Shown here: positions 1-5,783 of the stretch, in pieces
Layout: every line of letters begins with the position of its first letter
How positions within the stretch are numbered: position 1 is the stretch's first letter
From: Gammaproteobacteria bacterium
Lineage (GTDB): Bacteria; Pseudomonadota; Gammaproteobacteria; Arenicellales; JAOTYS01
Direction of reading: 5' to 3'
Length of the DNA stretch: 9,224 bases
Assembly (NCBI GenBank): GCA_029861795.1
Contig: JAOTYS010000161.1
Location: 1 to 9,224 of the forward strand
The notes under the pieces: model-generated
What the model was told of the DNA's origin: nothing
Seen by the model: only the letters and a program-made list of their open reading frames with translations
Databases searched by the model: none
Position numbers and translations under genes: made by a program

Positions 1-1
1 T

Positions 2-172
2 GATGAGGTGTTTCTCGCGACCACTGCCGGCGGAATCATGCCGGTCAATCGGATCGACGACCGACACCTCAATAGTGGCCGACCGGGCCCGCTGACCACC
101 CGACTCAGGGAGCTCTATTGGAAGAAGCACGAACAGGGTTGGCACGCTACACCGATCGACTACGGAAACTGA
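2..172 (+). CDS. Fold-type IV (class IV) PLP aminotransferase, 3' end only
   Basis: This is the last 56 residues of a class IV PLP-dependent aminotransferase; the rest lies left of the window. The visible part starts DEVFLATTAGGIMPV, the conserved C-terminal block of the BCAT/D-amino-acid transaminase fold, in which the TTAGG turn helps hold the cofactor phosphate and the substrate carboxylate. It continues with a GPLTTRLRELYW helix and ends in HATPIDYGN. The TTAGGIMP, GP(L/I)T and YW...H blocks together with the ID/NY ending resemble R-selective amine transaminases more than housekeeping IlvE, but this comes from memory of the family and only the tail is seen. Such enzymes move an amino group between an amine or amino acid and a keto acid in the cytoplasm. 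The FAD oxidoreductase follows 69 bases downstream on the same strand, so the two are probably co-transcribed. Confidence 0.85.
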   Translation, partial: DEVFLATTAGGIMPVNRIDDRHLNSGRPGPLTTRLRELYWKKHEQGWHATPIDYGN

Positions 173-206
173 GGCCGAGGTGACGAATGAGCGGGCACCG
201 TATTAG

Positions 207-231
207 GCATCGTTACCCTCGGGGCCGATGC
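207..231 (+). promoter_or_regulatory. Stem-loop just upstream of the FAD oxidoreductase start
   Basis: Arms GCATCG (207-212) and CGATGC (226-231) pair perfectly, and inside them CCC (216-218) can pair with GGG (221-223 or 222-224). The hairpin ends 10 bases before the ATG at 242. No T-run follows, so it does not look like an intrinsic terminator. It could affect translation of the next gene, which has no good ribosome binding site, or protect the 3' end of the upstream message. Its function is inference. Confidence 0.3.
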
Positions 232-241
232 GATAAGACCA

Positions 242-1543
242 ATGAACAACGGCAACCTGTTCACGTCTGATTTCAAGGAGGCGCCGTATTGGTGGGAGGC
301 TGCACCACGCCCCGAACTCCCCCAGCTACCATTGCCGAAACGAGTGGATGTACTAGTCATTGGTTCCGGCTACACCGGATTGAGTGCCGCCTTACAAACC
401 GCTCGCGGGGGACGGGAAACCCTAGTGCTGGACGCCGAAGATGCAGGGTGGGGTTGCAGCAGCCGCAATGGTGGTCAGGTCAGCACCAGCATTAAGCTCA
501 CTTTGGGGGAGCTCGCCGCGAAGTACGGACACGATCATGCATTCCGTATGGTTCAAGAGGGACACAAAGCCCTCGCCTATATCGCGGACTTCATCCAATC
601 GGAGAATATCGATTGTGATTGGGAGCGTGTCGGACGCTTTCACGCGGCCCACAATTCGAAACAGTACGAGGTCCTAGCAAAAAGGGTAGCCAGCCAACCC
701 AAGGGACTGGAAGTCGAAGCCCATATGGTGCCGAGATCAGAACAGCGACAAGAAATTGGAACCGACGCATATTATGGTGGTTGCGTCTATCCTGCCCACG
801 CGGCGTTGCATCCGGGTCGTTATCACTTGGCTCTGCTCGACTTGGTATCCGCAGCCGGTGCAACCGTACACGCTAGATGTAGAGTCAATCACATCGAGCG
901 CAACGGTAAGGACTTCAATATCACGACATCGAATGGAGTACTGCAAGCTCGGGACGTGATTGTAGCGACAAACGGCTATACCGACGCTGTATCTTCTTGG
1001 CAACGAAGAAGGGTCATACCTATCGGTAGCTATATCATCGCCACTGAGCCGATAGGCTCTAATCTCATGTCGACATTAATGCCAAAGGCTCGCGTGCTCA
1101 GTGATACCCGCAAGCTAGTTTACTACTACCGCTCTTCGCCGGACCGAAAACGCATACTGTTTGGTGGACGGGTAGCGCTCAAAGAAACTAATCCGCGCGT
1201 CAGCGCGCCACGACTTCACAGCTCGATGTGCGAGATCTTCCCAGAGCTCACGACCACGCGCATTACTCATTCGTGGGTGGGTTTTGTGGCCTACACCTTC
1301 GACACCATGCCACACACCGGCGTCAAAAATGGCATCCACTACGCCATGGGATATTGCGGATCAGGCGTGTCGTTGGGAAGTTACTTCGGTATGCGCTTAG
1401 GGCAACGTGTGCTCAGCACTTCGGAGGGACGGACGGCGCTGGATGATGTGCCGTTCCCTACACGGCCTCTGTACACCGGCAATCCTTGGTTTCTGGCGCC
1501 TTCTATCTTGTATTATCGTATGCGTGATCGAATGAATATTTAA
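242..1543 (+). CDS. FAD-dependent oxidoreductase, DAO family (gamma-glutamylputrescine oxidase-like)
   Basis: This 433-residue protein belongs to the D-amino-acid oxidase/glycine oxidase fold and most resembles PuuB-type amine oxidases. The N-terminal block APYWWEAA precedes the dinucleotide-binding motif GSGYTG (residues 41-46), followed by the SRNGGQVS segment (74-81) typical of the PuuB branch. The C-terminal FAD-contacting block runs from WVGFVAYTFDTMPHTG to GYCGSGVS. The length fits the family (about 420-440). The expected reaction is FAD-dependent oxidation of a C-N bond with O2, giving an imine that hydrolyses to aldehyde or keto acid plus amine. ATG 242 is the only usable start: a stop lies upstream in frame at 188 with no ATG, GTG or TTG between. 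No clear Shine-Dalgarno sequence precedes it. It lies downstream of the aminotransferase and converges on the hydroxyacid dehydrogenase with only 14 bases between their stops. The exact substrate is unknown. Confidence 0.88.
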   Translation: MNNGNLFTSDFKEAPYWWEAAPRPELPQLPLPKRVDVLVIGSGYTGLSAALQTARGGRETLVLDAEDAGWGCSSRNGGQVSTSIKLTLGELAAKYGHDHAFRMVQEGHKALAYIADFIQSENIDCDWERVGRFHAAHNSKQYEVLAKRVASQPKGLEVEAHMVPRSEQRQEIGTDAYYGGCVYPAHAALHPGRYHLALLDLVSAAGATVHARCRVNHIERNGKDFNITTSNGVLQARDVIVATNGYTDAVSSWQRRRVIPIGSYIIATEPIGSNLMSTLMPKARVLSDTRKLVYYYRSSPDRKRILFGGRVALKETNPRVSAPRLHSSMCEIFPELTTTRITHSWVGFVAYTFDTMPHTGVKNGIHYAMGYCGSGVSLGSYFGMRLGQRVLSTSEGRTALDDVPFPTRPLYTGNPWFLAPSILYYRMRDRMNI

Positions 1544-1557
1544 AGTAGCCAGTCAAA

Positions 1558-2559
1558 CTAGTATTGAAGCTTCGGGCTCACTCTGTTGAGTAAAGGTTTG
1601 CCGGCGATAAAACGCTCCATATTGCGAAACACTAAATCGAGGGTACGTGGGGTATAGGCCTCCTCGTCGTCTGAGGAACTATGGGGTGTGATGATTAGAT
1701 TCGGCGTATTCCACAGGGGCGATGAGCGCGGGTGCGGCTCGGGATTGAGCACGTCCACTATCGCACTCAACTCACCTCGCTCCAGTCTTTTGCATAGCGC
1801 ATCATAGTCGACAAGATCCGCCCTACTATAGTTCACCAGGCCTGAGCCACGCTTCATCAGTGCCAGCTCCCGGGATCCTAACAAGTGATGGGTATCACTG
1901 GTGTGCGGCGCAGTCATCAGCACGAAGTCCGCGCGGGGCAGAAGTTTCTTCAATGCGCCAGGGCGATGCATCTCATCGACATAACGGTGTGGCCTGCCAC
2001 TACGACGCACACCCATCACATGTAACCCAACGCTCTTGGCCCAACGTGCCACATCACCCCCAATGTGTCCTACGCCGATAATGAGCAGGCGCTTACCCTC
2101 GAGGCTTGTGTTGTAGCATTGAACCCAACGTCGCTTACGTTGGTTGGTGACCATCTCCGGCACGCGGTTATTCAGCATCATTATCGCCATTGATGCGTAT
2201 TCCGTAGCGCGTTGACCATGCACGCCGCGACTATTAGTGAGAACCGCCCCCTTAGGCAACCAGTCCAGCGGCATTAAATGGTTTACACCCGCGCCGTGGG
2301 CATGAATCCAACGCAGGCGAGGTGCGCGCTGCGATAAGTTTTCCCGATCCAGGTTCCAACCGAAGAGAACGTCTGCCGTCTTCAATTGGGAATCCAAATC
2401 CGAACCATCGTAGCCGATCGTCACGCGAACTTGTTTTTCCATGCCGGGTCTACGATTTAAGGCGCCTTTCATGCGTGCTCTAGTGACTTCGAAGACGTGG
2501 CCGAGTTCGCTAGTATTGTCTACATGCAAATGCACTTTGTGTGAGTATTTTCTTGCCAT
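1558..2559 (-). CDS. D-2-hydroxyacid dehydrogenase (NAD(P)-dependent)
   Basis: This 333-residue enzyme is of the D-isomer-specific 2-hydroxyacid dehydrogenase family, which reversibly reduces 2-keto acids to D-2-hydroxy acids in the cytoplasm. The N-terminal substrate lobe includes WIHAHGAGVNHL (residues 84-95). The Rossmann motif is GVGHIG (162-167). Arg185-Arg186 follow the second strand (GVRRSGRP), where basic residues usually mark NADPH preference. The catalytic residues are present: Arg246 in NYSRADLVD, Glu274 in NPEPHP, and His293 in TPHSSSD. The length is normal and the gene looks intact. It is divergent from the Rieske oxygenase across a 216-base control region, and its 3' end meets that of the FAD oxidoreductase. 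In this setting it may dispose of a keto acid made by the oxidase or transaminase (inference). No strong Shine-Dalgarno precedes the ATG at 2559. Confidence 0.92.
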   Translation of the reverse strand: MARKYSHKVHLHVDNTSELGHVFEVTRARMKGALNRRPGMEKQVRVTIGYDGSDLDSQLKTADVLFGWNLDRENLSQRAPRLRWIHAHGAGVNHLMPLDWLPKGAVLTNSRGVHGQRATEYASMAIMMLNNRVPEMVTNQRKRRWVQCYNTSLEGKRLLIIGVGHIGGDVARWAKSVGLHVMGVRRSGRPHRYVDEMHRPGALKKLLPRADFVLMTAPHTSDTHHLLGSRELALMKRGSGLVNYSRADLVDYDALCKRLERGELSAIVDVLNPEPHPRSSPLWNTPNLIITPHSSSDDEEAYTPRTLDLVFRNMERFIAGKPLLNRVSPKLQY

Positions 2560-2775
2560 CTTTTGAGAGCTTCTATTGGAGGACTGTAACGGTTGCGTTT
2601 CTGAAATCTAGAAAGCGACTGTAGCACACACTCGGAGTCACGCAGCCCGACACTTTCGCGCCACCGCCGTGGGCACCTCTCGCGCTGTCATCCGAGGTGG
2701 TACGGGAGTTGACCCAATGGCGCGACTCCAGCATCATAGATTCGTGCCGATTTTTGTTGGTCGAGGGAGATTCAC
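2560..2775. promoter_or_regulatory. Divergent control region between dehydrogenase and Rieske oxygenase
   Basis: This 216-base gap separates two divergent genes and must hold both promoters. Visible elements are: a dyad TTTCT/AGAAA with a 7-base spacer (2598-2614); a short palindrome ACTCGGAGT near 2630-2638; GACTGTA repeated directly at about 2582 and 2617; and a second dyad GGAGT/ACTCC (2705-2709 and 2725-2729) overlapping a promoter-like element. The GGAGT half-site occurs in both the 2634 and 2705 elements, which suggests a shared operator, though five-base matches are weak evidence. No regulator gene is next to the region. Confidence 0.4.
2709..2737 (+). promoter_or_regulatory. Candidate sigma-70 promoter for the Rieske oxygenase
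   Basis: TTGACC (2709-2714; five of six match the -35 consensus) is followed after exactly 17 bases by CATCAT (2732-2737; four of six match the -10 consensus). It lies 39 bases upstream of the Rieske start, which has a good ribosome binding site, GAGGGAG at 2763-2769, six bases before the ATG. The GGAGT/ACTCC dyad starts just before the -35 and fills most of the spacer, where a repressor would block polymerase. Confidence 0.4.
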
Positions 2776-3912
2776 ATGGCCATAGCAGCAGATTTATTCG
2801 AGCCAAAACATTATTCTGATGTCCGTCTCCCCCTGTTGGAGGCGAAGACGCTGCCCACCTGGTGCTACACCTCGCAAGAGTTTTATCAGCGCGAAGTGGA
2901 GCGCCTATTCATGCGCATGTGGAATTTCATCGGTCGTGAAGACGAGATTCCGAACCCGGGCGACTATCTCACTACCGATATCTGCGGGGAATCGGTAGTC
3001 GTCATCCGCGATCAAGAGAACAGAATCCAAGCATTCGCCAACACCTGCCGGCATCGCGGAACGCGTCTGCTTAGTGGGAGCGGACACTGCCGCGCCATCA
3101 TCTGCCCATATCATGCATGGACTTATGCCCTGGACGGAAAGCTGGTGGGAACACCCGGCATGGAAAAGACCGAGCATTTTGATCCAGCGGACAACGGTCT
3201 CATCCCAATTCGACTGGAAACTTGGGCGGGATTCATATTCGTCAACTTCTCATCAAAATCCTGCAGCCTGATGGAGCACTTGGGGGACTTGCCGCAACAG
3301 TTTGCCTCTTACAATTTCTCTGACGTTGTGTGCGTGCGTCGTACGGAGTATGACCTAGCGTGTAACTGGAAGATCTACATCGAAAACGCCATGGAGGACT
3401 ATCACACACCGACGGTCCACCGCACATCCATCGGCCGCCAAGTAACCACTCGGGTAGAGACCGAAGGACAATGGGATGCCATTCACATGGAAAGCGAAAG
3501 AAGCATCGCTGTGCTGCCTGAAGACAACTCGTCGCTTCCTCATATTTCCGGACTCACCGGCAAGCCCGCGACCGGCACGTTTTTCACTGTGATCTACCCG
3601 GCCACCTTTTTCGCCACCACCCAAGATTGCATGTGGTGGCTGCAAGCGCTGCCGCGAGGACCCGAGAGCTGCACAATCGCTGTCGGCTCCTGCTTTCCCA
3701 AAGATACTGTCGCGCGTCCCGACTTCGAGCACGAGGTGAAGAAGTATTACACCCGTTGGGATAAATCGTTGCCAGAAGACAACGCCATCTCCGAGCGGCA
3801 ACAGGCAGGGCTACATTCCAAATTCAGCCAGCCGGGCAGGCTCTCTTGGCACGAACCCATTGTCCATGCTATCGCCAACTGGGTGTTGGATCATACACTC
3901 GAGCAGGGGTAG
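2776..3912 (+). CDS. Rieske [2Fe-2S] non-heme iron oxygenase, alpha subunit
   Basis: This 378-residue protein is the catalytic subunit of a Rieske oxygenase. The Rieske cluster ligands are Cys91 and His93 in CRHRG, and Cys110 and His113 in CPYH, with the usual 16-residue spacing. The mononuclear iron site is NWKIYIENAMEDYHTPTVH: His210 and His215, with Asp335 (LPEDNAISERQQAG) as the likely third ligand. The residue three before the first histidine, which carries electrons between neighbouring subunits, is Glu207 and not the usual Asp. This is a trait of carnitine monooxygenase CntA and related quaternary-amine oxygenases. Size and layout also fit that group (choline/betaine/stachydrine-type demethylases). 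Such enzymes use O2 and electrons from a separate flavin/ferredoxin reductase to hydroxylate or N-dealkylate a substrate. No reductase is encoded in this window. The start is supported by GAGGGAG six bases upstream. The substrate is inferred only as an amine, not proven. Confidence 0.9.
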   Translation: MAIAADLFEPKHYSDVRLPLLEAKTLPTWCYTSQEFYQREVERLFMRMWNFIGREDEIPNPGDYLTTDICGESVVVIRDQENRIQAFANTCRHRGTRLLSGSGHCRAIICPYHAWTYALDGKLVGTPGMEKTEHFDPADNGLIPIRLETWAGFIFVNFSSKSCSLMEHLGDLPQQFASYNFSDVVCVRRTEYDLACNWKIYIENAMEDYHTPTVHRTSIGRQVTTRVETEGQWDAIHMESERSIAVLPEDNSSLPHISGLTGKPATGTFFTVIYPATFFATTQDCMWWLQALPRGPESCTIAVGSCFPKDTVARPDFEHEVKKYYTRWDKSLPEDNAISERQQAGLHSKFSQPGRLSWHEPIVHAIANWVLDHTLEQG

Positions 3913-4008
3913 CTTTTGCCTACTCGTATCAGCAGCGCCTTTCTGCGATAAAGTCCAATACAGTCGCACCTAGAAGGTGCTCCTACAAACTTAATCGGAT
4001 TCCCCGTA

Positions 4009-4141
4009 GGAGCAGCATCTTGCTTCGGACGTTGTTTTAAGGATCGTCGCACATGGAAAGTCTCCTATGATCTGATGATCTTACCGCAAGAGCAGCATCT
4101 TGCTGCGATGACGTCCAACACGGTCGCACATGGAAAGTCTC
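4009..4141. repeat. Imperfect tandem duplication inside REP cluster 1
   Basis: Bases 4009-4063 and 4089-4141 are two copies of the same layout about 79 bases apart. Each has a plus unit containing GAGCAGCATCTTGCT, then a linker, then a decayed minus unit containing GTCGCACATGGAAAGTCTC. The identical decay in the minus units (CATGG in place of CCTGG or CCTAG, and AAAGTCTC in place of AAGGTGCTC) shows that the pair was duplicated after the unit had mutated. Confidence 0.65.
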
Positions 4142-4152
4142 TGATGATCTAT

Positions 4153-4218
4153 TCCCCGCGTACGCCTAAAGGCGTACCTACAGAACACACGATCGTCGTA
4201 GGTTCGCCTTCAGCGAAC
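4153..4218 (+). repeat. Two-unit REP module, copy 1
   Basis: This module starts TCCCCG, contains the inward stem GTACGCCT/AGGCGTAC, a linker CACGATCGT, then GTAGG and the TTCGC/GCGAA hairpin. Its first 56 bases match 5171-5226 with five differences and no gaps (counted by eye). It lies in direct orientation to that copy, on the other side of the ABC ATPase gene. Confidence 0.75.
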
Positions 4219-4311
4219 GCTTGGATGTCGCACCTGGAAGGTGCTCCTACAATATATTGTATTGGGATCGTCGCACTTGGAACGTGCTGTTACAAGACAA
4301 GCGCGGGCAAA

Positions 4312-5109
4312 TCAAGTCGTTCCTGGAATTGCCTGATAGAACCCGTTGGCACTGACTAGATGTATCGAAGTATCAAACAGCTCACTGAGTCGGTCATCGG
4401 TGAGAATTTGCTTCTTGTCTCCTTGTGCCATCACCTCACCATCTTTTAATAGCACGACCCAGGCAACTTCTGGAGGTATTTCGTGCAAATGATGAGTAAC
4501 CAAAATCACAGTCCTGCCCTCTCGCATCAACCGACGCACGATATCGAGATATTTGAACGTACCGTTTAGGTCCAGACCCGTTGTTGGCTCGTCCAGGATG
4601 AGGGTCTGTGGTTTGTTTATCAGCGCCCGGCCCAATAGACATCGCCGTTGCTGTCCAGTAGACATCTCGGCAAACAATTTATCCTCAAGCTCCGCACTGT
4701 CCAATGTCGCCATAACCTCCCGCGCATGCTGTCTCGCCCCCGCGCTAAAACGTTGGTGCTTATAGACTCCGATACTTGAATAGTAGCCGGACAGTACCAC
4801 CTCGATACCGCGCACGTGACCTGCGTAATGTTCTTGTAGATCGTGGGACACAATACCCAAGCGAGAACGCAATTCCCAAACATTCCACCTGTCTTGTCCA
4901 AAGATACGAACATACGAGGAGTCACTGTGGACAGGATAAAGCTCACGCGACAGTAGTTTAAGTAGAGTAGTCTTCCCCGCGCCGTTCGGCCCGACGATGG
5001 CGGTGTTCTTACCCTGCTCGATCTCCAGGGTAAGACTCTCAAACACCTTGGTATCACCGCGATATACGCAAGCGTTCTTTATCTCAATGATCTTATCAGT
5101 AGAGGCCAT
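4312..5109 (-). CDS. Orphan ABC-type ATPase
   Basis: This single ABC nucleotide-binding domain has 265 residues from the chosen start. It carries Walker A GPNGAGKTT (40-48), Q-loop Gln92 in VSHDLQ, signature STGQQ (150-154, a variant of LSGGQ), Walker B TLILDEP (169-175), D-loop GLD (178-180) and H-loop His206 in VTHHLHE. It hydrolyses ATP to power a partner. The single-domain layout recalls stand-alone ATPases of the ModF/PhrA-annotated group, but no permease or binding protein is encoded nearby, so transport cannot be assigned. The ATG at 5109 (MASTDKIIEI) is chosen because the longer frame back to 5208 would code through REP repeats and adds 33 unconvincing residues. There is no good Shine-Dalgarno at 5109. 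The gene is flanked on both sides by REP clusters, and its promoter must lie in or beyond cluster 2. Confidence 0.88.
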   Translation of the reverse strand: MASTDKIIEIKNACVYRGDTKVFESLTLEIEQGKNTAIVGPNGAGKTTLLKLLSRELYPVHSDSSYVRIFGQDRWNVWELRSRLGIVSHDLQEHYAGHVRGIEVVLSGYYSSIGVYKHQRFSAGARQHAREVMATLDSAELEDKLFAEMSTGQQRRCLLGRALINKPQTLILDEPTTGLDLNGTFKYLDIVRRLMREGRTVILVTHHLHEIPPEVAWVVLLKDGEVMAQGDKKQILTDDRLSELFDTSIHLVSANGFYQAIPGTT

Positions 5110-5132
5110 TTGAGTCGGATTGTTAATCGATT

Positions 5133-5162
5133 CCTGAAAGTTGCTCCTGAAAGTTGCTCCTG
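5133..5162. repeat. 13-base tandem repeat near the ABC start
   Basis: The unit CTGAAAGTTGCTC is repeated twice in tandem with a partial third copy (CTG at 5160-5162), 24-53 bases upstream of the ATPase start. Read on the coding strand it is GAGCAACTTTCAG, and it looks like a duplicated, decayed REP head. Confidence 0.7.
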
Positions 5163-5170
5163 TAATCTGC

Positions 5171-5236
5171 TCCCCGTGTACGCCTAAATGCGTACCTACA
5201 GGATACACGATCGTTGTAGGTTCGCCCTTCAGCCGA
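5171..5236 (+). repeat. Two-unit REP module, copy 2
   Basis: This is the second copy of the module at 4153-4218, in the same orientation and about 1,018 bases away. The first 56 bases align without gaps with five substitutions. The 3' hairpin has extra C residues (TTCGCCCTTCAGCCGAA) relative to the other copy, so the final stem is weaker in both but for different reasons. Confidence 0.75.
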
Positions 5237-5367
5237 ACAACCTATTTGCGCCTAAAGATCACCTACCAGCGGTATCGCTAGGTATCAAAGCCATTGTAGG
5301 TTCGCCTTCAGGCGAACGATTAATCGTCGCATCTAGAAGGTGCTCCTACAATCCGCCCTGCTTCTCG

Positions 5368-5778
5368 TTAAGTTGGCTCCGATAATTTGACAGCCTTTTC
5401 CTCGACACGTCTTTGATGTCGTGCCACGTCGATTACAAAGCGCGTATGTGCACCGCTACCGACCACTTCCAATGGATCGCGCACTTCTGCATCAAACGTT
5501 ACTCGACGGCGATCGATCTCGCGAACGGTTACGGTGATGTCTACCGATTGTCCCATCGGCGTCGCACCCAGGTGGTCTATTTCAACACGAACACCAACCG
5601 AGCTCTCTCCTTCACCGAGGTGCTCTTGAATCAATCTCAAACAGGCGTATTCGATATCGCGCACCATGGAGGGTGTACTGTAGGTGCGTAGATCTTCACC
5701 GAGAAAACTTATGGCTCTCCCATTGTCGATCGCTATGTGTTCGGTTCGCGAAATACCCACTACCAAGCTGTCCTTCAT
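5368..5778 (-). CDS. Hotdog-fold acyl-CoA thioesterase, FlK-like
   Basis: This 136-residue single-domain protein matches the fluoroacetyl-CoA thioesterase (FlK) family in length and pattern. The catalytic triad keeps the spacing of FlK (Thr42, Glu50, His76): here Thr35 in YSTPSMV, Glu43 in IEYACL and His69 in IDHLGATPMG. The GEGESSVGVRVEIDHL and GSGAHTRFVID segments also match the family. Such enzymes hydrolyse the thioester of small acyl-CoAs; FlK itself protects against fluoroacetyl-CoA, but most relatives have unknown substrates. AAGGA lies about 10 bases before the ATG, inside the end of the M20 remnant, which stops only five bases upstream. It is the last gene of the racemase/hydrolase operon. 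A role in clearing a dead-end acyl-CoA of that pathway is inference. Confidence 0.85.
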   Translation of the reverse strand: MKDSLVVGISRTEHIAIDNGRAISFLGEDLRTYSTPSMVRDIEYACLRLIQEHLGEGESSVGVRVEIDHLGATPMGQSVDITVTVREIDRRRVTFDAEVRDPLEVVGSGAHTRFVIDVARHQRRVEEKAVKLSEPT

Positions 5779-5783
5779 AACTA

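Larger units (their letters stand above)
3913..4311. repeat. REP/BIME-type palindrome cluster 1 (gene-free)
   Basis: This 399-base stretch holds no gene; it is filled with about nine short palindromic units sharing a GTAGG head (read as CCTAC on the other strand). Units: 3964-3987 (-), 4006-4029 (+), 4047-4070 (-, decayed), 4088-4110 (+), 4124-4147 (-, decayed), 4159-4182 (-), 4198-4219 (+), 4228-4251 (-), 4271-4294 (-). The stems differ: GCACCT/AGGTGC, GCAGCA/TGCTGC, GTACGCCT/AGGCGTAC and TTCGC/GCGAA. Head plus hairpin in mostly alternating orientation is the layout of REP elements and BIMEs mobilised by RAYT (TnpA-REP) transposases. No RAYT gene is visible. The cluster sits between the convergent Rieske and ABC genes, where such hairpins may end or stabilise transcripts. 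Confidence 0.85.
5110..5367. repeat. REP/BIME-type palindrome cluster 2
   Basis: This 258-base gene-free gap lies upstream of the ABC ATPase and downstream of the thioesterase. It contains units at 5177-5200 (-), 5216-5238 (+), 5246-5266 (-, decayed), 5296-5319 (+) and 5326-5350 (-), strictly alternating in direction. The unit at 5296 is the best preserved: GTAGG followed by the perfect TTCGCCT/AGGCGAA stem. The 5326 unit has the GCATCT/AGGTGC stem type also seen in cluster 1. The repeats occupy the 5' region of the ABC gene, unusual in that they may be transcribed as its leader. Confidence 0.85.

Noticed and set aside
275..281. AAGGAGG, a perfect Shine-Dalgarno sequence
   Set aside because: It lies inside the oxidoreductase gene and encodes Lys-Glu; the only start after it at good spacing is in another frame with a short shadow frame.
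3355..3801. 148-codon minus-strand open frame
   Set aside because: It lies wholly antisense to the Rieske gene, over its iron-binding and C-terminal part, and its translation is low-complexity with no family pattern.
3964..4294. CRISPR-like array
   Set aside because: The units are hairpins in both orientations with variable stems and irregular spacing, not identical direct repeats with uniform spacers.
4075..4359. 94-codon plus-strand open frame
   Set aside because: It runs through the REP units and into the 3' end of the ABC gene; its codons are just translated palindromes.
5110..5208. Upstream extension of the ABC ATPase to an ATG at 5208
   Set aside because: The extra 33 codons translate REP repeats and do not resemble the family N-terminus; MASTDKIIEI at 5109 fits.
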